A DNA stretch of 64,000 nt from Thermus thermamylovorans. Its GTDB lineage: Bacteria; Deinococcota; Deinococci; Deinococcales; Thermaceae. The notes under the pieces are model-generated. The model saw nothing but the letters and a program-made list of their open reading frames with translations, searched no databases and was not told where the DNA came from. The stretch's first letter is position 1; every line of letters starts with the position of its first letter. This document shows, one piece after another, positions 18,155-26,054 of this stretch. The translations under genes and the position numbers were made by a program. The stretch is from positions 24,890 to 88,889 of the forward strand of contig NZ_SIJL01000003.1 of NCBI RefSeq assembly GCF_004307015.1, written 5' to 3'.

Positions 18155-19225
18155 ATGGTCCTTCCTCCCCGTAAGGAGTCCCTGAAGTGGGGCACCTATC
18201 CCGAGGACGTGCTGCCCCTATGGGTGGCGGACATGGACTTCCCCGTGGCCGAGCCTGTGCGCCGGGCCCTGAGGGAGCGGGCGGAGAGCTTTCTGGGCTA
18301 CCCGCCCCGGGAAGGGGACGCAGGGCTCAAGGCCCTCCTCTTGGAGAAGGCGGGCCTGGAGGGGGAGGTGGCCTTCCTTCCGGGGGTGGTGGCGGGGCTT
18401 TACGGGGCGGTGGCCGCCTTCACCGCCCCTGGACAGGGGGTCCTCACCCAGGTACCCATCTACCCCCCCTTCCTGGCCGCCATCCGCGAGCAGAGGCGCA
18501 CCGTCCTGGCCAACCCCCTGCAGGAGACCGAAGGGGGCTATCGCCTGGACATGGCGGGGCTGGAGCGCCTGGCCTACGCCAGCCGGCTCCTCCTTTTCTG
18601 TCACCCCCATAACCCCACGGGCCGGGTCTTCACGGAGGAGGAGCTTGCGGCCCTGGCGGCCATAGCCCGCCGCCACGACCTCATCGTGGTCTCCGACGAA
18701 CTCCATGCCCCCCTGGCCTACGAAAGGCCCCACCTGCCCCTCGCCCGCTTCCTCCCCGAACGCACCCTCACCCTCCTGGGCCCGGGGAAGGCCTACAACC
18801 TGGCGGGCCTGCCCTTGGGGGCGGCGGTGGGGCCTAAGCCCCTGGTGGAGGCCCTGCGGCGCCACCTCGCCCCTACCTTTCCCAACGTCCTGGCCATGGC
18901 CGCCTGGAAGGCAGCCCTGGAGGAGGGGGAGGCCTGGCTGCGGGAGGTCCGGGGGCGCCTCAAGGCCAACCGGGACCGGGTGGCCGCCTGGGCCCGGGCG
19001 GCGGGCCTGGGCCACTTTCCCCCGGAGGGCACCTATCTGGCCTGGCTCAAGACTCCCGTCCCTAAGGCCGCGGCCTTCTTCCTGAGGGAGGCCCGGGTGG
19101 CCCTGAACCCCGGGGAGAACTTCGGCGAGGGGTACGACCGCTACGTGCGCCTCAACTTCGCCACCTACCCCGAGGTGTTGGAGGAGGCTCTCCGGCGCCT
19201 GGAGAAAGCCTTGCAGAAGGTTTAG
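18155..19225 (+). CDS. PatB/MalY-type PLP-dependent C-S lyase or aminotransferase
   Basis: This 356-residue fold-type I PLP enzyme has the PatB/MalY N-terminal signature ([20 protein letters not shown]), the PLP-contact motifs [11 protein letters not shown] and [10 protein letters not shown], and the Schiff-base Lys in [14 protein letters not shown]. PatB/MalY enzymes cleave cystathionine or other beta-C-S bonds to pyruvate, ammonia and a thiol. A TAAGAT box at 18143-18148 lies 6 bases before the ATG, suggesting a leaderless transcript. A strong terminator follows the gene. Confidence 0.9.
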   Translation: MVLPPRKESLKWGTYPEDVLPLWVADMDFPVAEPVRRALRERAESFLGYPPREGDAGLKALLLEKAGLEGEVAFLPGVVAGLYGAVAAFTAPGQGVLTQVPIYPPFLAAIREQRRTVLANPLQETEGGYRLDMAGLERLAYASRLLLFCHPHNPTGRVFTEEELAALAAIARRHDLIVVSDELHAPLAYERPHLPLARFLPERTLTLLGPGKAYNLAGLPLGAAVGPKPLVEALRRHLAPTFPNVLAMAAWKAALEEGEAWLREVRGRLKANRDRVAAWARAAGLGHFPPEGTYLAWLKTPVPKAAAFFLREARVALNPGENFGEGYDRYVRLNFATYPEVLEEALRRLEKALQKV

Positions 19226-19249
19226 CCCCCCGGGAAGACCCCGGGGGGC
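19225..19249. terminator. Bidirectional terminator hairpin
   Basis: Perfect 10-bp stem GCCCCCCGGG / CCCGGGGGGC with a 5-base loop, between the convergent lyase and hsp20 genes. There is no T-run, as is common in Thermus. Confidence 0.7.
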
Positions 19250-19264
19250 CCTTGGAGCCTCGGC

Positions 19265-19729
19265 CTAGCGGGCCACCTCCACGGGGATCCGCTTGGCCCG
19301 GGCCTCGGCCACCTTGGGCATGGTAAGCCGGAGGATGCCGTGGCGGAACTCCGCCCGGGCCTGGGAGGCGTCCACCTCCACCGGCAGGCTGAAAGTGCGC
19401 ACGAAGGAGCCGTGGGCCATCTCCTGCAGGTAGTAGCGGCGCACCCTGGCCTCCTCCACAGGCTTCACCTGGCCCCGTACCGTGAGCCGGTTGCCCTCGA
19501 GGCTCACCTCCAGGTCCTCTGGGGAGAGACCCGGCACCGCCATCTCCAGGATCAGGGCCTCGTCGGTCTCGTAGAGGTCCGCGGGGGCCACATAGGCCGC
19601 CGTGGGCCGGGCGAAGTCGCCCAGCACCTCCTCGAAGAGACGGTTGGCCTCCTCTAGCAGGGAGAAAGGACCCCAGGTCCGGAAGGGCGTGATCTCCGTG
19701 GGCCGCGCTTCCCTACGCACCAGGGCCAT
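19265..19729 (-). CDS. Small heat-shock protein, Hsp20/alpha-crystallin family
   Basis: This 154-residue chaperone prevents aggregation of unfolded proteins. The alpha-crystallin domain begins near YVAPADLYETDEALIL and includes the GLSPEDLEVSLEGNRL segment and the strand FSLPVEVDASQARAEF followed by GILRLTMPK. The tail carries the IxV motif (RIPVEV) used for oligomer assembly. The ATG at 19729 is chosen because it follows a GGGGTGAT ribosome-binding site and lies about 14 bases after the predicted transcription start; an in-frame start 21 bases upstream falls inside the promoter. Confidence 0.95.
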   Translation of the reverse strand: MALVRREARPTEITPFRTWGPFSLLEEANRLFEEVLGDFARPTAAYVAPADLYETDEALILEMAVPGLSPEDLEVSLEGNRLTVRGQVKPVEEARVRRYYLQEMAHGSFVRTFSLPVEVDASQARAEFRHGILRLTMPKVAEARAKRIPVEVAR

Positions 19730-19749
19730 AGCAATCACCCCCAAAGCCA

Positions 19750-19778
19750 CTTATATCACCTGCGCTCTGTAATGTCAA
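19750..19778 (-). promoter_or_regulatory. Promoter of hsp20
   Basis: On the minus strand TTGACA and TATAAG are separated by exactly 17 bases, the best sigma-A-type promoter in the window. No CIRCE-like inverted repeat is seen nearby. Confidence 0.8.
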
Positions 19779-19814
19779 GTATCCTTATCCCCATCTGCCC
19801 ACCCGCAGGCGGGC

Positions 19815-19820
19815 TATAAT
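19815..19820 (+). promoter_or_regulatory. -10 box, leaderless-type promoter of the sulfurtransferase operon
   Basis: Perfect TATAAT ending 7 bases before the ATG at 19828. The -35 region is not recognisable. Confidence 0.6.
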
Positions 19821-19827
19821 CACCCCC

Positions 19828-20520
19828 ATGGAGCTTCCCCAAGACGCGGTCCTGGTGGACACCCGGCCCAGGGCCACCTACGAGGCCGGGCACCTGCCCA
19901 GGGCCCGCCACCTGGACCTCTCCGCCCCCCGGCTGCGCCTGCGGGAAGAGGCGGAGCTCCAGGCCCTGGAAGCCGGACTCACCGAGCTCTTCCAGGAGCT
20001 TGGGCTCCGGAGCCCGGTAGTCCTCTACGACGAGGGCCTCACCAGCCGCCTCTGCCGCACCGCCTTCTTCCTGGGCCTGGGGGGGCTGGAGGTGGCCCTC
20101 TGGACCGAGGGCTGGGAGCCCCACGCCACGGAAAGGGAGGAGGCCAGCCCTCCCCGCTCCCAAACCGTGGCCCGCCTACGGCGGGACTGGCTCCTCACCG
20201 CCGACGAGGCGGCCCGCCATTCCCTTCTCCTGGACGTGCGCAGCCCCGAGGAGTTCCAGGGCAAGGTCCACCCCCCCTGTTGCCCCCGGGGCGGGCGGAT
20301 CCCCGGGGCGAGGAACGCTCCCTTGGAGCTCTTCTTGGAACCAGGGGAGGTGCTGGGGCGGCTGGGGCTGGAGCCGGGGCAGGAGGTGGGCCTTTACTGC
20401 CACTCGGGTTCCCGGAGCGCGGTGGCCTTCTTCGTCCTCCGGAGCCTGGGGGTAAGGGCCCGGAACTACCTGGGCTCCATGCACGAGTGGCTGGGGGAGG
20501 GCCTGCCCACCGAACCATGA
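19828..20520 (+). CDS. Tandem-rhodanese sulfurtransferase
   Basis: This 230-residue protein has two rhodanese-like domains. The N-terminal one (AVLVDTRPRATYEAGHLPRA) lacks the catalytic loop Cys in the usual place (VVLYDEGLTSR). The C-terminal one (LLLDVRSPEEFQG, then RIPGARNAPLE) has the active-site loop YCHSGSRS with the catalytic Cys. A second CC pair lies in HPPCCPRGGRIPG. It is likely a thiosulfate or 3-mercaptopyruvate sulfurtransferase in the cytoplasm. It overlaps the next gene by 4 bases (ATGA), the first of three coupled genes. Confidence 0.92.
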   Translation: MELPQDAVLVDTRPRATYEAGHLPRARHLDLSAPRLRLREEAELQALEAGLTELFQELGLRSPVVLYDEGLTSRLCRTAFFLGLGGLEVALWTEGWEPHATEREEASPPRSQTVARLRRDWLLTADEAARHSLLLDVRSPEEFQGKVHPPCCPRGGRIPGARNAPLELFLEPGEVLGRLGLEPGQEVGLYCHSGSRSAVAFFVLRSLGVRARNYLGSMHEWLGEGLPTEP

Positions 20521-21146
20521 GGGTCATGCGCGTGCCCGTAGGCCCCCTCCAGGCCAACGCCTACCTGGTGGTGGGCCCCGAAGGGACGGTCCTCATCGAT
20601 CCGGGGGGCGAGGCCGAGCGCCTACTCTCCCTCTTCGGGACCGCGGGCGCGAGGCCCGAGGCCATCCTCCTCACCCACGCCCACTTCGACCACCTGGGGG
20701 CCGTAGCCCCCCTGGTGGAAGCCCTCTCCCTCCCCGTCTACCTCCACCCCTTGGACCTGCCCCTCTATCGCCACGCGGCGGAGGCCGCCCGCATGTGGGG
20801 GCTGACCGTCCCAGAGCCGCCCCTGCCCGTGGAGCCCCTGGAGGAGGGGATGCGGCTTTTCGGCCTGGAGGTCCTCCACCTCCCCGGCCACAGCCCGGGG
20901 CACGTGGCCTTTTTCCATCCCGGCGGGGAGCCGGAAACCCCTCCCCTTGTCTTCTCCGGGGACCTGCTCTTCCGGGGGGGCATCGGCCGCTACGACCTAC
21001 CCGGGGCCAGCCAGCAGGCCCTCTTCCGCTCCTTAAGGCGCCTCCTCGCCCTGCCCCCAAAGACCGAGGTCCACCCTGGGCACGGACCCGAAACCACCCT
21101 GGACCTGGAGGCTCGCACGAACCCCTTCCTTACAGGGTTAAAATGA
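20517..21146 (+). CDS. MBL-fold metallo-hydrolase (glyoxalase II-like)
   Basis: This 209-residue protein has the metallo-beta-lactamase motif H54-A-H56-F-D58-H59 plus later metal ligands in LPGHSPGHVAF, FSGDLLFRGGIGRYDLPG and VHPGHGPETT. That arrangement is typical of YcbL-type glyoxalase II-like hydrolases and persulfide dioxygenase relatives. Coupling to the sulfurtransferase gene (ATGA) makes sulfur or thioester metabolism plausible, but this is inference. A second ATG 9 bases in is an alternative start. Confidence 0.93.
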   Translation: MRVMRVPVGPLQANAYLVVGPEGTVLIDPGGEAERLLSLFGTAGARPEAILLTHAHFDHLGAVAPLVEALSLPVYLHPLDLPLYRHAAEAARMWGLTVPEPPLPVEPLEEGMRLFGLEVLHLPGHSPGHVAFFHPGGEPETPPLVFSGDLLFRGGIGRYDLPGASQQALFRSLRRLLALPPKTEVHPGHGPETTLDLEARTNPFLTGLK

Positions 21147-21895
21147 GGAGCGTGAACGGGGCAGACGCTCCCCAAAAGGGACAGCTGGAGGCGCTCAGGG
21201 CCCTCTATAGCCTCCAGGAGAGGGATCTGGAGATAGATCGACTCCAGAAGGAAACCGAGGACCTGCCCCAGGACCTCCTTGCGGTCAAGGCCCAGGTGGA
21301 AGCCCTGGAGGAAGAGCTGGCGGGGCTCTTGGAACGGCAGGCGGAGTTGCGCCGGGAGTACGCCCGCCACAGCTTGGACCTCGAGGACCTTTCGGCCAAG
21401 GAAAAGCAGGCCGAGGCCGAGCAGCGCCAGGCCCAAAGCGCCCGGGAGCAGACCCAGTACGAGAACCGCATCCAGCAGATCAAGGACCGGATCCGGGAGC
21501 TGCTGGAGCTCTCCACCCCCATCATGGAGGCCATGGAGAACGTGGAGGAGGCCATCGCCCGGGTGGAGGCGGAGCTTTCCGCCCTGAGGCCGCGCCTGGA
21601 AGAGCTACTGGAGGCTAACCGGGTGCGGGTGGAGGCCCTGCGGGCCGAGATCGCCCGCCGCCTGGAGGAGCGGGCGCGCATGGCCCAGGGCATCCCCGGC
21701 CCCGTGCTCCGGGAGTACGAGGCCATCCGCCGCGCCCGCAAGGGTACGGGGGTGGTGCGCATGGTGCGCCAGGGCCAGGCCTTCCGCTGCGAAGGGTGCA
21801 ACGTGGTCCTGCCCACCCACGTGGCCCAGAAGGTGGTGCAGGGGCAGCTCACCCGCTGCCCCTCCTGCGGCCGGCTCCTGTGGAAGGGGGAGTGA
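21143..21895 (+). CDS. Coiled-coil protein with C4 zinc ribbon
   Basis: This 250-residue protein is a long, charged coiled coil (about residues 15-175, rich in Glu, Arg, Gln and Leu heptads) followed by a C-terminal zinc ribbon with CEGCNVVLP and CPSCGRLLW. The arrangement matches the widespread CT398-type family of C4 zinc-ribbon proteins, which has no settled function; some members associate with flagellar or nucleic-acid machinery. It overlaps the MBL gene by 4 bases and ends the three-gene run. Confidence 0.9.
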   Translation: MRSVNGADAPQKGQLEALRALYSLQERDLEIDRLQKETEDLPQDLLAVKAQVEALEEELAGLLERQAELRREYARHSLDLEDLSAKEKQAEAEQRQAQSAREQTQYENRIQQIKDRIRELLELSTPIMEAMENVEEAIARVEAELSALRPRLEELLEANRVRVEALRAEIARRLEERARMAQGIPGPVLREYEAIRRARKGTGVVRMVRQGQAFRCEGCNVVLPTHVAQKVVQGQLTRCPSCGRLLWKGE

Positions 21896-22061
21896 CACCA
21901 CCCCCCTGAGGTCAGGGAGCCTGGCGACGGCGCCCCGGCGCGGCCTGCCCCAGGGGTTTAAGGCGCCCCGCCGTGGCTTGCGCTGCGACGGGGGCCTTAA
22001 GAAGGCCCTGGATGCGCCCCTTCCCCATTTCCCCGGCGAGGCAACCTCCGCCCACCGGCCC
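21896..22061. other. Intergenic region between convergent genes
   Basis: A 166-base GC-rich gap between the zinc-ribbon gene and osmC. It contains TGGCTTGCGC at 21974-21983 followed by a G-run and CTTAA, a motif shared with the gaps at 27195 and 42695. No coding sequence is seen. Confidence 0.45.
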
Positions 22062-22493
22062 TCAGGGAAGCAGGCGGGCCTCGAGGGAGATCTCCCCTAC
22101 CCCCGCTAGGGCCCGGGACACGGGGCAACCCTCCTTGGCGGCCTGGGCAATCTCCTGGAACTTCTCCGGGGGTATACCCGGCACCTCCGCCTCCGCCAGG
22201 AGCTGGATGCGGCGGATAGTGGGCTTGCCCTCCACCATCTCCAGGTGCACCCGGGCCTCGGCGGCCACCCGCCTGGGCGGAAAGCCCTCCCGCTCCAAGG
22301 AGGCAGAGAGGGCCATGGCGAAGCACCCTGCGTGAGCGGCGGCGATGAGCTCCTCCGGGTTGGTCCCCACCCCCTCCTCGAAGCGGGAAGGGAAGGAGTA
22401 GGGCCCCTCAAAGGCCTGGCTGCCCAGGTGCATGGTGCCCTTGCCGTCCCGCAAACCGCCCTCCCATACTGCGCTTGCCCTTCTTATCGGCAT
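22062..22493 (-). CDS. OsmC/Ohr-family peroxiredoxin
   Basis: This 143-residue protein reduces organic hydroperoxides. It begins with the OsmC pattern (RRASAVWEGGLRDGKGTM), has GTNPEELIAAAHAGCFAMALS with the peroxidatic Cys C57 and the resolving Cys C123 in KEGCPVSRAL. The early Arg/Glu residues expected at the active site are present. An GGGAGGG ribosome-binding site lies 6 bases before the ATG. The OsmC subgroup is favoured over Ohr by the N-terminal pattern. Confidence 0.95.
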   Translation of the reverse strand: MPIRRASAVWEGGLRDGKGTMHLGSQAFEGPYSFPSRFEEGVGTNPEELIAAAHAGCFAMALSASLEREGFPPRRVAAEARVHLEMVEGKPTIRRIQLLAEAEVPGIPPEKFQEIAQAAKEGCPVSRALAGVGEISLEARLLP

Positions 22494-22597
22494 GGCTTGC
22501 CCTCCCGCTCCAGGATACCCCCCCGGGCAGCGGCGTCTGGAAGGCGGTGCACCTTTGCCCCTTTGACCCCGGGGGGCGGCTATCCCAAACTGGAGGG

Positions 22598-23374
22598 GTG
22601 CTCTTCCTCTTCGTGGACGGCCTGGGCCTGGGGGAGACCCTGGAGGACCTCTTCCCCCTCCTCCTGGAGCTCGGACCCAGGCCCCTGGAGGCCACCTTAG
22701 GGGTGGAGGGCCTGCCCCAGTCGGGGACGGGCCAGACCACCCTCCTCACCGGGGTGAACGCCGCCCGGCTCCTCGGCCACCACCAGGGCCCCTTCCCCAG
22801 CCCCCGCCTTCGGCCCCTCCTGCGGCAAAGCCTCTACGCCTGGGCCCGGGAAAGGGGCCTGAAGGTGCTCCACGCCAACGCCTATCGACCGGATTACCTC
22901 AGGCGAGCCACGGAGGGTCCAAGGACCCTTCTTTCGGCCTTCGCCCTGGCCGCCCAGCTGGCCGGCCTGCCCCTTTTGGCCTCGGACCACCCCCTGGCCC
23001 TCCCCCCCGCCTTCTGGGAGGACCCCTACGGGGCAGGGGCGAAGGCGGCCGCCCTGGCCCGGAGCTTCCACCTGGTGGTCCTGGAGCACTGGGCCCTGGA
23101 CCTGGCCGCCCACCGCTTCCCCGAGAGCCTGCCCTCGCGTTTTCAAGAGGTTTCGGCCTTCATTCAGGGCTTCTTGGCGGAAGGGGGCACCTTGCTCCTC
23201 ACCTCCGACCACGGCAACGCCGAGGAGCCCTGGCACCGGAGGCATACCCGGAACCCCGTACCCTTGGTCTACACGGGGGAGGCGCCCTTTTGGCCGCGGG
23301 ACCTGCCCGGCTTTCTCCCTTGGTTGCAAATGGTTATCACTTCTAAAATAACAAAATCCGACCGGAATACTTGA
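22598..23374 (+). CDS. Alkaline-phosphatase-superfamily metalloenzyme
   Basis: This protein of about 258 residues has the core of the alkaline phosphatase/phosphoglycerate-mutase superfamily: LFLFVDGLGLGETLED (metal-binding Asp), GLPQSGTGQTTLLTGVNA (nucleophile loop) and LLLTSDHGNAEEPWHRRHT (Asp/His metal ligands). The substrate is unknown. The GTG at 22598 places the start directly before the first metal strand; the frame is open to an ATG at 22475, but that would overlap the divergent osmC start. The last residues (VITSKITKSDRNT) are encoded by an A/T-rich stretch that also holds the fbp regulatory region. Confidence 0.8.
   Translation: MLFLFVDGLGLGETLEDLFPLLLELGPRPLEATLGVEGLPQSGTGQTTLLTGVNAARLLGHHQGPFPSPRLRPLLRQSLYAWARERGLKVLHANAYRPDYLRRATEGPRTLLSAFALAAQLAGLPLLASDHPLALPPAFWEDPYGAGAKAAALARSFHLVVLEHWALDLAAHRFPESLPSRFQEVSAFIQGFLAEGGTLLLTSDHGNAEEPWHRRHTRNPVPLVYTGEAPFWPRDLPGFLPWLQMVITSKITKSDRNT
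23333..23352. promoter_or_regulatory. Candidate operator of the iron-uptake operon
   Basis: An inverted repeat GTTAT-N10-ATAAC in the only markedly A/T-rich stretch nearby, 18 bases upstream of the -35 of the fbp promoter. It resembles the size of a Fur or DtxR-type site but is not a classic Fur box. Confidence 0.4.
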
Positions 23375-23399
23375 CTTTTACCCCCCCTTGGGGTAGAGT
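23371..23399 (+). promoter_or_regulatory. Promoter of the ferric-iron ABC operon
   Basis: TTGACT and TAGAGT are separated by 17 bases and lie about 60 bases before the fbpA start. The -35 overlaps the stop codon of the upstream metalloenzyme gene. Confidence 0.65.
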
Positions 23400-23459
23400 C
23401 CCAGCCAGAGGGCGCCCTCTACCCCGGGAGGCCGGGGGTCCTTTGCGGAGGTGAAGCGC

Positions 23460-24458
23460 ATGCAGAGAAGATCCTTCCTCATCGGCGTAACCAGCCTAGC
23501 CCTGTCGGGTTTAGGCCTGGCCCAGCAGCAGACCCTGACGGTCTACAGCGGACGCGGGGAGGCCCTGGTGGGGCCCTTGGTGCAGCAGTTCCAGCGGGAA
23601 ACCGGCATCCGGGTTACGGTGCGCTACGGCACCGACGCCGCCATCCTGGCGGCCCTGCAGGAGGAAGGGGCCCGCTCCCCCGCGGACGTGGTCTGGCTGA
23701 ACACCTCGGGGGCCCTGGGTCGGGCCGCGGAGCTGGGCCTGCTCCGACCCCTGGGAGAGGCCCTCCTGCGCCAACCCGCAGCCTTCGTTCCTGGGTCAGG
23801 ACGCTGGGTGCCGGTGACGGTACGGCTAAGGGTACTGGCCTACAACCCGGACAGGTTCCGTCCGGAGGAGCTGCCCTCCTCCATCCTGGACCTCCCTCGC
23901 TTCGCCCGGGAGCGGGTCTTAGGCGGGCGCATGGGCTGGATCCCCACCTACTCCAGCTTCCAGGACATGGTGGCGGCCATGATCGCCCTCCACGGGGAGG
24001 CCCGCACCCGGCAGTGGCTGGAGGAGATGCGGGGCCTGAACCATCGGGTCTACGCTTCCAACACCGCCATGGTGGACGCCATCCGTGCGGGGGAGATCGA
24101 CCTGGCCTCCACCAACCACTACTACGTGGTCCGCTTCCAGCGGGCGGGTTTCCGGGTGGGCATGACCCAGTTCCGGGATGGGGACGTGGGTAACCTGGCC
24201 CTGGTCACGGGGGCCGGGATCCACCGCAACAGCCGCAATCTGCAAGCGGCCACCCGCTTCCTCACCTACCTCCTCTCCGACCGCGGCCAGCAGTACTTCG
24301 TGGGCAACATCGGGGAGTACGCGGTCACCGGCCGGGTGGTGCCCGACCCCAGGCTCCTGCCCCTGGAGGAGACCCGGAGGAAATCCCCCGACCTGGACTT
24401 CGAAAGGCTCCCCCTGGAGCAGGCCCTCAGGCTCCTGCGGGAGCTGGGCATCCTCTGA
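23460..24458 (+). CDS. fbpA: Ferric iron ABC transporter, substrate-binding protein
   Basis: This 332-residue periplasmic protein starts with a twin-arginine-like signal (MQRRSFLIGVTSLALSGLGLA). The mature part begins LTVYSGRGEALVGPLVQQF, typical of FbpA/FutA ferric-binding proteins, and contains the tyrosine pair TNHYYVVRF that binds Fe(III). The ATG at 23460 is chosen because GGAGGTGA is 7 bases upstream; a GTG at 23451 is inside that site. A perfect 12-bp stem-loop follows the stop, before the permease gene. Confidence 0.93.
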   Translation: MQRRSFLIGVTSLALSGLGLAQQQTLTVYSGRGEALVGPLVQQFQRETGIRVTVRYGTDAAILAALQEEGARSPADVVWLNTSGALGRAAELGLLRPLGEALLRQPAAFVPGSGRWVPVTVRLRVLAYNPDRFRPEELPSSILDLPRFARERVLGGRMGWIPTYSSFQDMVAAMIALHGEARTRQWLEEMRGLNHRVYASNTAMVDAIRAGEIDLASTNHYYVVRFQRAGFRVGMTQFRDGDVGNLALVTGAGIHRNSRNLQAATRFLTYLLSDRGQQYFVGNIGEYAVTGRVVPDPRLLPLEETRRKSPDLDFERLPLEQALRLLRELGIL

Positions 24459-24463
24459 GGCCC

Positions 24464-24491
24464 TCCCGCCCTGCCTCCGGGCAGGGCGGGA
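24464..24491 (+). terminator. Intercistronic hairpin fbpA-fbpB
   Basis: Perfect 12-bp stem TCCCGCCCTGCC / GGCAGGGCGGGA with a 4-base loop, ending 9 bases before the fbpB ATG. It may stabilise the fbpA message and limit fbpB translation. Confidence 0.6.
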
Positions 24492-24500
24492 ACCTAAGCC

Positions 24501-26054
24501 ATGATCCGCGTTCAGAGGCTCCACCAGCTTCCCGGACTCCTGCCCTTCCTGGTGCCCGCCCTCCTCACCGGGGGCGGGGTGGCCCTGCCCGTCCTCTACC
24601 TGGTCCTTAGGGCCCTGGAGGCGGACCTCGAGGTCCTGCGGGAAATCCTCCTCAGGCCGAAGAACCTGGAGCTCCTCCTGAACACCCTGGCCCTCCTCCT
24701 GGGGGTCCTCCTCCTCACCACCCTCCTCGCCCTACCCCTGGCCTTCCTCACCACCCGCACGGACCTCAAGGGCAAGCGCCCCTTCACCGTCCTCCTCACC
24801 CTGCCCCTGGCCATCCCCGGGTATGTGGGGGCCTACGTCCTCCTGGCCGCCACCGGGGCGGGGGGGCTTTTGCCCCTGCCCCGGCCCGAGGGATACTGGG
24901 GGGCCCTCCTGGTCCTCTCCCTCATCACCTACCCTTACCTCTTCCTAGGCCTGCGGGCCGCCTTCCTGGGGCTGGACCCCAGCCAAGAGGAGGCGGCCAG
25001 AACCTTGGGGATGGGCCCCTGGCGGGCCTTCTTCCGGGTAACCCTGCCCCAGCTCCTCCCCGCCCTCCTTTCGGGTTACCTCATCGTGGGGCTCCACGTC
25101 CTGGGGGACTTCGGCACCGTGAGCCTCCTGCGCTACGAGACCTTCTCCTACGCCATCTACCTGCAGTACTACGCCGCCTTCGACCGGGTATACGCCGCCT
25201 GGCTGGCCCTCTTCCTCCTCCTCCTCACCGGGGGCCTCCTCCTCCTGGAGGGCCTCCTTCTCCGCCGCCTGAGCCTGGCCCGCGCGGGCAAGGGCTCCCC
25301 CCGGCCGGCCAGACCCCTGGCCCTGGGCCCCCTGGCCCCCCTGGCCTACGCCCTGGTCCTCCTCCCCGTCCTGGCGGCCCTGGTCTTCCCCCTCTACGCC
25401 CTCTTCCACCTGGCGAGCCGCTTCCCCCTGGAAAGGCTCTTCGGGGTCTACGAGGCCCTTCTCCACTCCGCCCTGGCGGCAGCCCCGGCCGCCTTCCTAG
25501 CGGTGGGCATGGCCCTGCCCATTGCCTACCTGGTGGTCCGTCACCCCTCGCCGGGTTCCCGAGCCCTGGAGCGCCTAGCCTACCTGGGCTACGCCATCCC
25601 GCCCCTGGCCTTCGCTCTGGCCTGGATCTTCTTCAGCCTGAGGAGCCTTCCCTTCCTCTACGGCACCCTCCCCCTCCTGGTCCTGGTCCTGGCCCTCCAC
25701 TTCCTGGCGGAAACCCTGGGACCGGTGCGGGGGGCCCTTTACCAGGTGCCGAGGCGCCTGGAGGAGGCCGCGCGGACCCTGGGGGAAACCCCCACGCGGG
25801 CCTTTTTCCGGGTAACCTTCCCCCTCCTGTGGCGGGGAGCGGTGGCCGGGGGGGCCCTGGCCTTCATCGGGGCGGCCAAGGAGCTGCCCCTCACCCTGCT
25901 GCTGGCCCCCCTGGGCTACCCCACCCTGGCCACCCGGGTTTTCGGCTACACTCAAGAGGCCATGTTCGCTGAGGCCGCCCCCTTCGCCCTCCTCATCACC
26001 CTGCTCTCGGCGGCCTTCGTGGGGGTGTTGCTTTGGAGCGAGCGCCGCTTCTAG
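24501..26054 (+). CDS. fbpB: Ferric iron ABC transporter, permease
   Basis: This 517-residue inner-membrane protein is a fused two-module permease with about 12 membrane segments, as in FbpB/SfuB. Two EAA loops are visible, one in each half: EEAARTLGMGPWRAFFRVTLP and EEAARTLGETPTRAFFRVTF (nearly the same sequence, indicating internal duplication). They contact the ATPase FbpC. The ribosome-binding region is poor and partly locked in the hairpin just upstream, which suggests lower translation than fbpA. Confidence 0.95.
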   Translation: MIRVQRLHQLPGLLPFLVPALLTGGGVALPVLYLVLRALEADLEVLREILLRPKNLELLLNTLALLLGVLLLTTLLALPLAFLTTRTDLKGKRPFTVLLTLPLAIPGYVGAYVLLAATGAGGLLPLPRPEGYWGALLVLSLITYPYLFLGLRAAFLGLDPSQEEAARTLGMGPWRAFFRVTLPQLLPALLSGYLIVGLHVLGDFGTVSLLRYETFSYAIYLQYYAAFDRVYAAWLALFLLLLTGGLLLLEGLLLRRLSLARAGKGSPRPARPLALGPLAPLAYALVLLPVLAALVFPLYALFHLASRFPLERLFGVYEALLHSALAAAPAAFLAVGMALPIAYLVVRHPSPGSRALERLAYLGYAIPPLAFALAWIFFSLRSLPFLYGTLPLLVLVLALHFLAETLGPVRGALYQVPRRLEEAARTLGETPTRAFFRVTFPLLWRGAVAGGALAFIGAAKELPLTLLLAPLGYPTLATRVFGYTQEAMFAEAAPFALLITLLSAAFVGVLLWSERRF

